A stretch of DNA of 47,500 bases. Origin: Symbiodinium natans. Taxonomy: Eukaryota; Sar; Dinophyceae; Suessiales; Symbiodiniaceae. The position numbers were made by a program, and so were the translations under genes. This document shows, in pieces, positions 36,849 to 45,386 of the stretch. The notes under the pieces are model-generated. The model saw only the letters and a program-made list of their open reading frames with translations, did not search any database and was not told the DNA's origin. The stretch's first letter is position 1. Each line of letters opens with the position of its first letter. The stretch lies in the NCBI GenBank assembly GCA_905221605.1, contig CAJNDS010002812.1, positions 1-47,500 of the forward strand, written 5' to 3'.

Positions 36849-37206
36849 AGACGCATATCCCGGGTACGAAGCGGTAGGAAATTGCCCCGAAGTTCGCAGC
36901 GCCGCCACCTGCGGTTTCTTTGCACAAGGACTTCAGGCCTTCCACTTGGGAAGCCCTGTCGCCAGGAACCACTACAAAGCCTTACCGTAAGTTTTTTATG
37001 CAAGGCATGCAATGCAACCGTCCCAAGCACGATGCGCTGGCCGTGAACCCTGTTGCTTAGGGATTGTTCAGGTCTTGTCCCTGATCTGACCTCTGAACCT
37101 CCTGTATGAAACCTCATGAGGCTGGCCACCGACTTAGATATGTACCAGGCAACGCGCGCCAGTCAGGGCTATGGGGAAGTCATGTATGGCAGAGTGCTGA
37201 AGCCCC
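36849..37206. other. Island without recognisable gene
   Basis: A minus frame of 103 codons (36818-37129) starts in unique DNA and ends in telomeric DNA. No known domain. Confidence 0.4.
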
Positions 37207-37302
37207 CCTAAAACCCTAAACCCTAAACCCTACACCCTACACCCTACACCCTACACCCTACACCCTACACCCTAAACCCTAAACCCTAAACCCAAAACCC
37301 TG
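37207..37302 (-). repeat. CCCTACA block within CCCTAAA tract
   Basis: Two CCCTAAA, then six CCCTACA, then CCCTAAA. The same CCCTACA variant is expanded at 12321 and 25240. Confidence 0.95.
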
Positions 37303-37385
37303 TGACTCCGACGCCTGGAAACATCATCGCGGCACATGCCCTCAGACTCCACCTAAATGCACCTTGGTGGCCCCAGTACGTTCAA

Positions 37386-37450
37386 AGTTTAGGATTTTAG
37401 GGTTTAGGGTTTAGGGCCAGGGTTTAGGGTTCAGGGTTTAGGGTTTAAGG
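37386..37450 (+). repeat. Telomeric tract, TTTAGGG
   Basis: About eight units, degenerate. Confidence 0.85.
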
Positions 37451-37539
37451 TTCCCTTACAAAGTAGCCAGCCCCAAAACGGGCACCCTTGTTAGAATATG
37501 GTTGCTTTGCTACCAAGTGAGTAGAGACCCATCCATCAT

Positions 37540-37658
37540 GTGGGGCTTTCCCCCTTATACTAACAGTCCTCAATAGGGATTATGGTACCCTAAACCCTAA
37601 ACCCTAAACCCTAAACCGCCCTACTAAGGACCGTTAGTACGAGGGGGAACATCCCAAC
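37540..37658. mobile_element. MITE family 1, copy f, with telomeric tract and 7-bp duplication
   Basis: Left GTGGGGCTTTCCCCCTTATA, right GAGGGGGAACATCCCAAC, inner arms CTAACAGTCCTCAATAGGG / CCCTACTAAGGACCGTTAG. CCATCAT occurs directly before (37533-37539) and after (37659-37665), a 7-bp target duplication in non-telomeric DNA. The loop holds about four CCCTAAA units (37588-37616), so the tract lies within the mobile unit. Confidence 0.85.
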
Positions 37659-37721
37659 CCATCATAGAATCAAGCTTCGGTTTCGGAGTTTCAGGGTTTA
37701 GGGTCGAAGGTTGCCAGCATC

Positions 37722-37790
37722 GGTTTAGGGTTTAGGGTTTAGGGTTTAGGGTTTAGGGTTTAGGGTTTAGGGTTTAGGGTTTAGGGTTTC
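37722..37790 (+). repeat. Telomeric tract, perfect TTTAGGG
   Basis: About nine uninterrupted units then TTTCGGG. Confidence 0.95.
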
Positions 37791-37867
37791 GGGCTTGAGG
37801 TTTTGAGAGGTTTGTGGGGCTTCCGGAATGGAGGCTTCATCCCCAGGACACAAATCCTACAATGACT

Positions 37868-37880
37868 TTCAGGTTGGGAT
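37868..37880 (+). repeat. Family 1 end fragment joined to telomeric tract
   Basis: TTCAGGTTGGGAT, as at the left edge of copy d (21642), ending where CCCTAAA repeats start at 37882. Suggests a family 1 copy replaced by telomeric DNA from its first bases on. Confidence 0.45.
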
Positions 37881-37881
37881 C

Positions 37882-37936
37882 ACCCTAAACCCTAAACCCT
37901 AAACCCTAAACCCTAAACCCTAAACCCTAAACCCTG
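37882..37936 (-). repeat. Telomeric tract, CCCTAAA
   Basis: About eight perfect units, followed by G-rich DNA with a 13-base G run at about 37967-37979. Confidence 0.95.
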
Positions 37937-38030
37937 GGCTATGCGGGGGTTCAGGGGGCGGGGGTGGGGGGGGGGGGGGTGGCAGGCGAACCCGGTCATT
38001 GCGGTTCCATAGCAAACCTGCGCTGCGTAG

Positions 38031-38183
38031 TACTTGGAGGTTCATGGTGCTTGTTAACCGATTAGAACTTCTAACTGTACGTATATTCCACTTATAAGCC
38101 CCTTAAGTGCCCCAATATGGTTATAAGTACAATTATAAGTACAGCTATACTTGGTTAGTAAGTACCATGAACCCCCAAAAGTA
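38031..38183. mobile_element. MITE-like family 2, copy d
   Basis: Left TACTTGGAGGTTCATGGTGC, right GTACCATGAACCCCCAAAAG, followed by TA. The interior shares CCACTTATAAGCC and CCTTAAGTGCCCxAATATGG with copy b. About 150 bp, non-coding. Confidence 0.75.
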
Positions 38184-38254
38184 CGCCCGAAGCCATACGG
38201 ATGCACCCCGCAACAACGCATTTTGCTGCGTTCGGGGCTTTTGATCTCTATAGC

Positions 38255-38332
38255 AGGTTAAGGTTTAGGGTTTAGGGTTTGGGGTTTGGGGTTTGGGGTT
38301 TGGGGTTTGGGGTTTAAGGTTAGGGTCTGGGG
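38255..38332 (+). repeat. TTTAGGG then TTTGGGG tract
   Basis: Two TTTAGGG units, then about six TTTGGGG, then degenerate. Confidence 0.9.
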
Positions 38333-38436
38333 CAGAACACGTGGATCCGACCCACCAATCCCTCACAGCTGCACAGCCCTAAGCACGAGGTAGCGCTGCA
38401 GATCCCCTAAGCCTGTAAATAAGCCCGGAAATAGCT

Positions 38437-38535
38437 AACCCTGAACCCTGAATCCTGAACCCTGAACCCTGAACCCTGAACCCTGAACCCTAAACCCTAA
38501 ACCCTAAACCCTAAACCCTAAACCCTAAACCCCAG
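38437..38535 (-). repeat. CCCTGAA block then CCCTAAA block
   Basis: About seven CCCTGAA, then about seven CCCTAAA. Confidence 0.95.
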
Positions 38536-38620
38536 ACGGACCGCCAGGGCTTCTATTTTGCCGTCGCTGGCCTCAACCACCTTGGAGAGGGCGAGATGAG
38601 CCGCTCGAGTTTTGGAGCTG

Positions 38621-38721
38621 GGGCTGAGGGCAAAAAAGGGATAAGGAGCCAAAGGGTGAAACAAAAAGGGTTCGAGGGCTCAAGGGGTTAAAAAAAAGGT
38701 TCGAGGGCTCAAGGGGTTATT
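38621..38721 (+). repeat. Short duplicated segment AAAAGG-TTCGAGGGCTCAAGGGG
   Basis: GGTTCGAGGGCTCAAGGGGT occurs twice (about 38669 and 38698), each preceded by AAAAA; an earlier diverged AAAAAAGGG lies at about 38631. Confidence 0.8.
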
Positions 38722-38761
38722 TTAGGGTGTAGGGGATTACAGGCTTAGGAGGGGCCACGAG

Positions 38762-38814
38762 GGTTTAGGGTTTAGGGTTTAGGGTTTAGGGTTTAGGGTT
38801 TAGGGTTTAGGGTT
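38762..38814 (+). repeat. Telomeric tract, perfect TTTAGGG
   Basis: Seven to eight units, followed by a small palindrome AAAGCCCTTGAGGGCTTTA. Confidence 0.95.
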
Positions 38815-39202
38815 AAAGCCCTTGAGGGCTTTAAAGGGGTAAAGGTTAAGCGGGATGAGGGGCGAGCATCTTTCTGCCCACCGAGCGCCCACCCAAAGAT
38901 GATCCCCTGCAACCAACCTCAGATCTCAGAGAAGAGGTAAAGCAGCCCAAGAATTAATTCGGCCATATCTTAGGGGAATATAGCTCCGGGGTGCTTTACT
39001 GTAACTTTAGATCCTTAGGTTTTTTGGGTTTATTGGGTTTCCTAATAAGGCAGCTAAAAATTAAATTTATGGCTACCCTGCTAAGTGCAGCCAAGATAGG
39101 TTCCGTGGGAGGTCGAGGCTTCATTGTTGGAGGTCTAGTTGCGCGGGCCGCTTCGTACAGGGGTGGACGGGAACGGCTTTGGGGTTCACAATTTTTTTCG
39201 TT
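38815..39202. other. Island without recognisable gene
   Basis: A 77-codon plus frame (38991-39224) starts in unique DNA and ends in telomeric repeat. Not recognised. Confidence 0.4.
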
Positions 39203-39334
39203 TACCCTAAACCCTAAACCCTAAACCCTAAACCCTAAACCCTAAACCCTAAACCCTAAACCCTAAACCCTAAACCCTAAACCCTAAACCCTAAACCCTA
39301 AACCCTAAACCCTAAACCCTAAACCCTAAACCCA
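39203..39334 (-). repeat. Long perfect CCCTAAA tract
   Basis: About 18 uninterrupted heptamers, the most uniform long tract in the window. Confidence 0.97.
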
Positions 39335-39420
39335 GGCAACTCCAGTGAGGAGGCTTTCACTGCGGCACCTGGCTTGCCTCATCCGCTTGGCACCCCTGCA
39401 AACCCAGAGGGTGCAGGGTT

Positions 39421-39680
39421 TTCATATTATGTAGATATATGCTACAGTACATACACGTATATTTATATCTACAAAGGAATATCTATTATTGTTTTTTAAA
39501 TAAGAGAGTGATGGTTTTCATCTTGTATATGTATATATACATGTATACGTATGTGTTTTTTTTATGTTTGTATATACATATATATATGTATATGTATGTA
39601 TATGTATATACAACACACATAAATAATGTTTGTACATATATATATATATATGTGTATATATATATATATATATACATGTG
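39421..39680. repeat. AT-rich TATA/TATG region
   Basis: Imperfect TA, TATG and ATAC microsatellites with a small unique core. The Tyr/Ile-rich frames it opens on both strands are repeat artefacts. Confidence 0.9.
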
Positions 39681-39977
39681 TACAAGTTATGGTTTCGGGC
39701 TTTGGGTTTAGCTGAGGGTTTTGGAATCAGGGCGTTTGAGCTTTGGGTTGCTCAGGGCTTGGAGAGTTCTGGGGCTTCGGGTTGAGGGTGTCATAGTGCA
39801 TCCAAGTGCAATGAGTTTGTGCGATGCCGACATGTCGTGGTGTTGTTGTTCGCCTAGGGCACGTATGTTCGCACCATGGGATACGCCAGTTGGGGTTTTG
39901 GGTACAGGGTGGGGTTCTTCCAGTCGAGCAAGTAAAGCCCGAGCTTGATTTGGGTCAGACGCGGACTCGCCTGGGAG
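39681..39977. other. Island preceding the 320-bp array
   Basis: Unique sequence; a minus frame of 153 codons (39708-40169) continues from the array into it. No recognised domain. Confidence 0.4.
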
Positions 39978-41912
39978 CTCTCTTAGCGATGGCGTTGACG
40001 GCTGTTGTTGGCTCTGTGCATGCAGGCCCACGTGATTTGAACACAGCGTCATGCACCACACTGATGTCTTGGTGCTGAATACACCATCAACACCATCTTT
40101 CGAATGATGGCCTTGGAGCTCGGCGAACAGCATGAGTAGCATGAGAAGCATGAGTAACATGAGAGTCATGAGAGATTGGTCCTGCCGGGTCTGTGCAGTA
40201 CTTTTCGCATGCAGGCATGATGATCCGGCAGTTGTCCTCGCGGAAGGATGAGATGGATCTTGTTACAGATTCGTGCAGGGAGTGGCGTGAGAGCGCTCTT
40301 AGCGATGGCGTTGACGGCTGTTGTTGGCTCTGTGCATGCAGGCCCACGTGATTTGAACACAGAGTCATGCACCACACTGATGTCTTGGTGCTGAATACAC
40401 CATCAACACCATCTTTCGAATGATGGCCTTGGAGCTCGGCGAAGAGCATGAGTAGCATGAGAAGCATGAGTAACATGACCATGATAGTCATGAGAGATTG
40501 GTCCTGCCGGGTCTGTGCAGTACTTTTCGCATGCAGGCATGTTGATCCTGCATGTGTCTCCACGCGGAAGGATGAGATGGATCTTGTTACAGATTCGTGC
40601 AGGGAGTGGCGTGAGAGAGCTCTTAGCGATGGCGTTGACGGCTGTTGTTGGCTCTGTGCATGCAGGCCGACGTGATTTGAACACAGAGTCATGCACCACA
40701 CTGATGTCTTGGTGCTGAATACACCATCAACACCATCTTTCGAATGATGGCCTTGGAGCTCGGCGAAGAGTATGAGTAGCATGAGAGGCATGAGTAACAT
40801 GAGAGTCATGAGAGATTGGTCCTGCCGGGTCTGTGCAGTACTTTTCGCATGCAGGCATGTTGATCCTGCATGTGTCCACGCGGAAGGATGAGATGGATCT
40901 TGTTACAGATTCGTGCAGGGAGTGGCGTGAGAGCGCTCTTAGCGATGGCGTTGACGGCTGCTGTTGGCTCTGTGCATACAGGCCCACGTGATTTGAACAC
41001 AGAGTCATGCACCACACTGATGTCTTGGTGCTGAATACACCATCAACACCATCTTTCGAATGATGGCCTTGGAGCTCAGCTGGCTGCTGTGTTGTGTCGA
41101 ACAGCATGAGGAGCATGAGTAACATGAGAGTCATGAGAGATTGGTCCTGCCGGGTCTGTGCAGTACTTTTCGCATGGAGGCATGATAATCCGGCAGTTGT
41201 CCACGCGGAAGGATGAGATGGATCTTGTTACAGATTCGTGCAGGGAGTGGCGTGAGAGCGCTCTTAGCGATGGCTTGGACGGCTGTTGTTGGCTCTGTGC
41301 ATGCAGGCCCACGTGATTTGAACACAGAGTCATGCACCACACTGATGTCTTGGTGCTGAATACACCATCAACACCATCTTTCGAATGATGGCCTTGGAGC
41401 TCGGCGAAGAGCATGAGTAGCATGAGTAGCGTGAGAAACATGAGTAACATGAGAGTCATGAGAGATTGGTCCCGCCCGGTCTGTGCAGTACTTTTCGCAT
41501 GCAGGCATGTTGATCCTGCATGTGTCCACGCGGAAGGATGAGATGGATCTTGTTACAGATTCGTGCAGGGAGTGGCGTGAGAGCGCTCTTAGCGATGGCT
41601 TGGACGGCTGTTGTTGGCTCTGTGCATGCAGGCCCACGTGATTTGAACACAGAGTCATGCACCACACTGATGTCTTGGTGCTGAATACACCATCAACACC
41701 ATCTTTCGAATGATGGCCTTGGAGCTCAGCTGGCTGCTGTGTTGTGTCGAACAGCATGAGGAGCATGAGTAACACGAGAGTCATGAGAGATTGGTCCTGC
41801 CGGGTCTGTGCAGTACTTTTCCCATACAGGCATGATGAGCCTGCATTTGTCCACGCAGAAGGATGAGATGGATCTTGTTACAGATTCGTGCAGGAAGTGG
41901 CGTGAGAGCGCC
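39978..41912. repeat. Tandem array of about 320-bp units
   Basis: Units anchored on GATTGGTCCTGCCGGGTCTG at 40174, 40496, 40814, 41139, 41464 and 41789, giving periods of 322, 318, 325, 325 and 325. A partial unit precedes and a truncated, more diverged unit (to about 41912) follows. Each unit has a variable CATGAG minisatellite, a CATGCAGGCATG palindrome and a conserved GTGCATGCAGGCCCACGTG segment. Units 3 and 5 carry the same extra GCTGGCTGCTGTGTTGTGTC and units 4 and 5 share TGGCTTGGACGG, so a two-unit block may have duplicated. Function unknown. Confidence 0.95.
40087..40809 (-). CDS. Open frame across two array units (doubtful)
   Basis: 240 codons from ATG at 40809, spanning two 320-bp units because the second period (318) is a multiple of three. 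Each unit encodes a Leu/Met-rich start (from the CATGAG minisatellite), then AELQGHHSKDGVDGVFSTKT, SVWCMTLCSNHVGLHAQSQQ and SRHSLHESVTRSISSF. Equivalent frames of 127-138 codons exist in later units but in shifting frames, since most periods are 1 mod 3. A second frame of exactly 69 codons, without ATG, is open in at least four units. No known family. Conservation may only reflect recent duplication. Confidence 0.2.
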   Translation of the reverse strand: MTLMLLMPLMLLILFAELQGHHSKDGVDGVFSTKTSVWCMTLCSNHVGLHAQSQQQPSTPSLRALSRHSLHESVTRSISSFRVETHAGSTCLHAKSTAQTRQDQSLMTIMVMLLMLLMLLMLFAELQGHHSKDGVDGVFSTKTSVWCMTLCSNHVGLHAQSQQQPSTPSLRALSRHSLHESVTRSISSFREDNCRIIMPACEKYCTDPAGPISHDSHVTHASHATHAVRRAPRPSFERWC

Positions 41913-42207
41913 CCAGCGGGGTTTGGTGTGAGCTTTCGGTCATCCCGTCCCCCGTCCCCCTCCCCCTCCCCGGCTGGCTTTGGATGCAGCATGCCCCCTA
42001 ATCAAAAGGGTCGGTCGCAAGCGGCCCACATCTCAAGCAAGCCCTTGGACCCAAACCTCAAGCCCCAAGCCTACGGGAAGAGAGACCTGAGCCGAAATTT
42101 GGGGACCATAGGCCGGGACGTCCGGTCCTGAACGCGACGCACTCCACCATTGAGGTCGGGCACGTCAGTATTCAAGGGTCAGGGACCATGTTTAGGGACC
42201 ATATGAA
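41913..42207. other. Island without recognisable gene
   Basis: A C-rich CCCCGTCCCCCTCC stretch (41950-41972), otherwise unique. No gene. Confidence 0.45.
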
Positions 42208-42304
42208 GCAGGGTTTATATTGCTGTTTTTGGTGAGCGTATACAAGGTTCCTTTTTGGTATTGGTGAGTGTGTACCTTGGGCGTCCTTTTTGGGGGTACA
42301 AGAG
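42208..42304 (+). repeat. Dispersed repeat family 8, copy b
   Basis: GCAGGGTTTATATTGCTG, GGTGAGCGTATACAAGGTTC, GGTGAGTGTGTACCTTGGG and GTCCTTTTTGGGGGTACAAG, an inverted copy of 16737-16833 along its whole length. Two GGTGAGYGTRTA boxes, no frame. Confidence 0.75.
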
Positions 42305-42473
42305 ATGTGAACCCTACTTCATGTAACTACCCTTAGATTCCGCGGATCAAGCTTAGATCCCTGGAGCACGAAAGCCCACTCGGCTTAGCGGATGCCCAGC
42401 GCACCCACGGCTTCTGGTGCAGACTTAGTTCGGCCTTATGCCCGAAGCCCTAGTCCCGACCTTGTTTCAAAGT

Positions 42474-42548
42474 TAGGTTTAGGGTTTAGGGCTTAGGGTT
42501 TAGGGTTTAGGGTCTAGGGTTTAGGTTTAAGAGTTTAGGGCTTAGGGC
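42474..42548 (+). repeat. Telomeric tract, TTTAGGG/CTTAGGG
   Basis: About 10 irregular units. Confidence 0.85.
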
Positions 42549-42950
42549 TTCGGACTCGGGCTCTCGGGTGGGCTCTATCCTGCAGCCCGAAACCCTCGAA
42601 AGCCAGCAAGAGGCGACCTGGCTGCGACCGAATGATGGTGGCAACCCGCTCCTAGGCCGGGCATTTCAGGGTTTCTTGGGTTCAGGTTTCTACCAGGGTG
42701 TACGTTAAATACATCCACTAAGAAAAACACGTAAAAAGTAAGTAAATAACTCTCTCTCTCTCTCTCTACCTCTACAGGGCTATGACATGTAATAGGCATT
42801 TTTTAAGGGGCTGCGCCCATGGGCGGGCAGCCCAGGCAGAAGCTCAAGGAGAGTTGATCTTTTGTTTTATAAATATGCTTTTAAGCACTGCCGTCAATGC
42901 CAGACGTTGGGTCCGTGAAGCCCTGCTAAAGAGCTCTGGATCCTTGGCTC
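42549..42950. other. Island with CT microsatellite
   Basis: A CT run at about 42747-42767. A 74-codon minus frame through it (42575-42799) is unrecognised. Confidence 0.45.
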
Positions 42951-42959
42951 TGGTCTAAT

Positions 42960-43000
42960 TTAGGGTTTAGGGTTTAGGGTTTAGGGTTTAGGCTTTAGGG
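42960..43000 (+). repeat. Telomeric tract flanked by TGGTCT
   Basis: Six TTTAGGG-type units. TGGTCT occurs at 42951-42956 and again at 43001-43006, a possible 6-base duplication at the insertion point. Confidence 0.9.
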
Positions 43001-43165
43001 TGGTCTTTGTGAAGGAAGTTTCTGGAAGCACGCAGGCAGATGGTGCCGAAGCAAGAAACATGGATGTACAATTCAGATGGAGAAGGACTCTGGCAGGCTG
43101 TGGTGATACCCATCACACAGTGTGATGTAAAGGGGCCTTGCGAATCGCCGGGCCAAGCCAATCGT

Positions 43166-43250
43166 AAACCCTAAACCCTAAACCCCAAACCCCAAACCCT
43201 AAACCCTAAACCCTAAACCCTAAACCCTAAACCCTAAACCCTAAACCCTA
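43166..43250 (-). repeat. Telomeric tract, CCCTAAA
   Basis: About 12 units with two CCCCAAA. Confidence 0.95.
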
Positions 43251-43690
43251 GGTCGCGGTACCTCGGAGGCCCATATCCGAAACTAACACTCCGTGCTTTT
43301 TCGCGGTTGTGCCGTGTGAGGGGCAGTCGCTCTTAGGCAGTGCAAGCCCGCGCTACAAGGAGAGTTGCACTATGTCTTGGCCCGGCTATACTGGGATTGT
43401 GGCACAACGTGGTTTCACCTTTGGTGGGCGCTCATCGCTCAAGGGCAGAGAGGAGAGCTCGCACGATATCGAGCACACGGAGGGGCCCAGGGCCTTGTGC
43501 AAGGAGTCGGCAGAATCCAGCGGCATTCTCAGGCCGGCAATCCGTTCTCCCATGCTCCTTTGTGTTCGTGATTCCCGATGTGAGGGACAGTCCCAACAAA
43601 CCGCCCTGCCTCGGCCCTGACCCGAATCCCTAAACCCCAAACCCAAAAACCCTAAGGCCTAAGCCAAGCCCCAAAACCCTTTAGGGTTGG
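43251..43690. other. Island with overlapping frames
   Basis: Frames of 68-103 codons are open at once in three plus-strand frames and one minus frame (43309-43646). TGTGAGGGGCAGTC (about 43313) and TGTGAGGGACAGTC (about 43578) are a direct repeat bracketing the region. No known domain; not supported as a gene. Confidence 0.4.
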
Positions 43691-43926
43691 GTCGTTTAGG
43701 GGATTAGGGTTTAGGATTTGGTTAGGGTGTAGGGTTTAGGGGTTTGGTTGCTTAGGGGTTTAGGGTTTAGGGATCAGAATTCGAGTGTGCCGCCTGCCAT
43801 CCTCAAGATTGATGCCAGGCTACGCTGTCGAGCTGGCGAGCCCAGGCCCCACTGGGTCTTAAGGTCTGCGGGGGTGGCATCATCGGGGGGTTCGGGTTTA
43901 GGTTTAGGGTTTTGGGGTTTAAGGGT
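43691..43926. other. Degenerate TTTAGGG words and unique DNA
   Basis: GGTTTAGG-type words at 43700-43770 and 43890-43926 with about 120 bases of unique sequence between. No gene. Confidence 0.5.
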
Positions 43927-44150
43927 TTAAACCCTACAACCCTACAACCCTACAACCCTGCAACCCTACAACCCTACAACCCTACAACCCTACAACCCTA
44001 CAACCCTACAACCCTACAACCCTACAGCCCTACAACCCTACAACCCTACAACCCTACAACCCTACAACCCTACAACCCTACAACCCTACAACCCTACAAC
44101 CCTACAACCCTACAACCCTACAACCCTACAACCCTACAACCCTACAACCC
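43927..44150 (-). repeat. CCCTACAA octamer array
   Basis: About 27 consecutive CCCTACAA units with only two substitutions (CCCTGCAA, CCCTACAG). It starts at TTTAAACCCTACAA, facing TTTAGGG-like words on its left. Read as protein it gives a repeating Asn-Pro-Thr-Thr-Leu-Gln-Pro-Tyr frame (43912-44181), an artefact. Confidence 0.97.
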
Positions 44151-44463
44151 AAACCCCAGTCCCCCCCTGTGGCACCCCTAAGGCCCCCATTTGCTTGTGG
44201 CTGCTTAGAAGCCTCAAACTCGAAGTCCAAAATTTTAAAGCCCTAAACCGACCCTAAACCCGAAACCCTAAACCTAAGCTGGTTTAGGTTCGGGGGGTTT
44301 GTGGGTTTGAGGGTTTAAGGGTTCTAGGGTTTAGGGTTTAGGGGGGTTCAGGGTTTGAAGTCTAGGGTGCAGTAAGAGCTGGTTATTGCCTTGCCTCGGC
44401 TACTTACGGCTCCTACCTCTTTCACCACCCCAGGATAGGGAGGCAAGTACAGTGTGCTGCACA
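44151..44463. other. Island with degenerate telomeric words
   Basis: CCCTAAACC at 44245-44275, TTTAGGG words at 44310-44365; otherwise unique. No gene. Confidence 0.45.
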
Positions 44464-44557
44464 TGCGGGTTTCCGAAATTAGGGGTACCTTCTTGGGGTC
44501 CGATTATACGGGAATCCTACTATTTGGGGGTCTATTTTGGGAGCCCCCGCTTTTTGG
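44464..44557 (+). repeat. Dispersed repeat family 3, copy c
   Basis: GCGGGTTTCCGAAATTAGGG, GGTACCTTCTTGGGGTCC, TATACGGGAATCCTACTATT and TGGGGGTCTATTTTGGG. Combines blocks seen separately in copies a and b. Confidence 0.7.
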
Positions 44558-45095
44558 CATCCGCCAAGCTCTCCTGGCACGTTCTCCCCGGGAGGTGCTC
44601 CATTCTCCGAGGTGTTGAATGTCACTGAGAGGCGCTGTAGCATGTTTTGGGGTCAGGCTTCCGGCTTTAGTGTGAGCACGAAGCCCTTGATGAGGTTTAG
44701 GTTGTACAAGGACCTGGAGTAGGCCCGAATTCCCTTGTGTAAGGGTTTAGATTCCTGTAGAAGGCCCTTAAAATCAAAAGGGCGCCTAGTTCATTCCTAG
44801 GTTACTCTTGGGTCTAGTGTATGGTGTTGCCTGCAGGGCCAGCAGGGTTCAAGCATCTCGAGTCCCTAACACCACCCCCCCGTCCACCTCCAACCACAAT
44901 CTTAAAGCATCTCCCTGAAACAGGAACTGCGCGATTTTTGGCCGTAAGTACTGGAGATCCACGTAAGGACCAAGAATCGCTAGGTAGGCTCTTGGGATCT
45001 TTTTGCTTGTGCAATAGGGATATCCTAGAGAAGAAAGCCTGTGACCGCCCGCTGCGATCAAGCACGTGCTCCCGCAACTCTTGAAATGCGACGTC
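44558..45095. other. Island with weak coding-like frames
   Basis: Between 44814 and 45148 two minus frames (87 and 99 codons) and a plus frame (87 codons) are open together. The minus frame starting at 45077 (REHVLDRSGRSQAFFSRISL ...) has moderately protein-like composition. None matches a known family; they could derive from a gene fragment. Confidence 0.35.
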
Positions 45096-45206
45096 CGGGC
45101 AAATTTAGGGTTTAGGGTTTTTAGGGTTTTATATAGGGGTTTTGGCACCCTAGATTGTCGAATTTTCGGGAGACATGGACGTCTGTTTCAACAGCGGCCT
45201 TGCAAC

Positions 45207-45386
45207 GACAAACCCTAAACCCTAAACCCTAAACCCTAAACCCTAAACCCTCAACCCTAAACCCTAAGCCATAAACCCTAAACCCTAAACCCTAAACCCT
45301 AAACCCTAAGCCATAAACCCTAAACCCTAAACCCCAAAACCCAAAACCCAAAACCCTAAACCCGAAACCCTAAACCCAAACCCCTC
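45207..45386 (-). repeat. Telomeric tract with higher-order duplication
   Basis: About 24 units. The motif CCCTAAGCCATAAACCC occurs twice about 48 bases apart (near 45265 and 45308), so a block of six to seven heptamers has duplicated. CCCAAAA units follow. Confidence 0.95.

Noticed and set aside
39439-39711. Tyr/Ile-rich 90-codon frame resembling a membrane protein
   Set aside because: Produced by TA/TATG repeats; the opposite strand is equally open.
40321-40380. tRNA gene suggested by GTTCAAATC on the minus strand in the 320-bp units
   Set aside because: A T-arm of about four pairs can be drawn, but no acceptor stem, anticodon arm or properly spaced A box is visible.
43912-44181. 89-codon Pro/Tyr/Thr/Gln repeat protein
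   Set aside because: It is the direct translation of the CCCTACAA octamer array, whose eight-base unit merely reads open in three frames.
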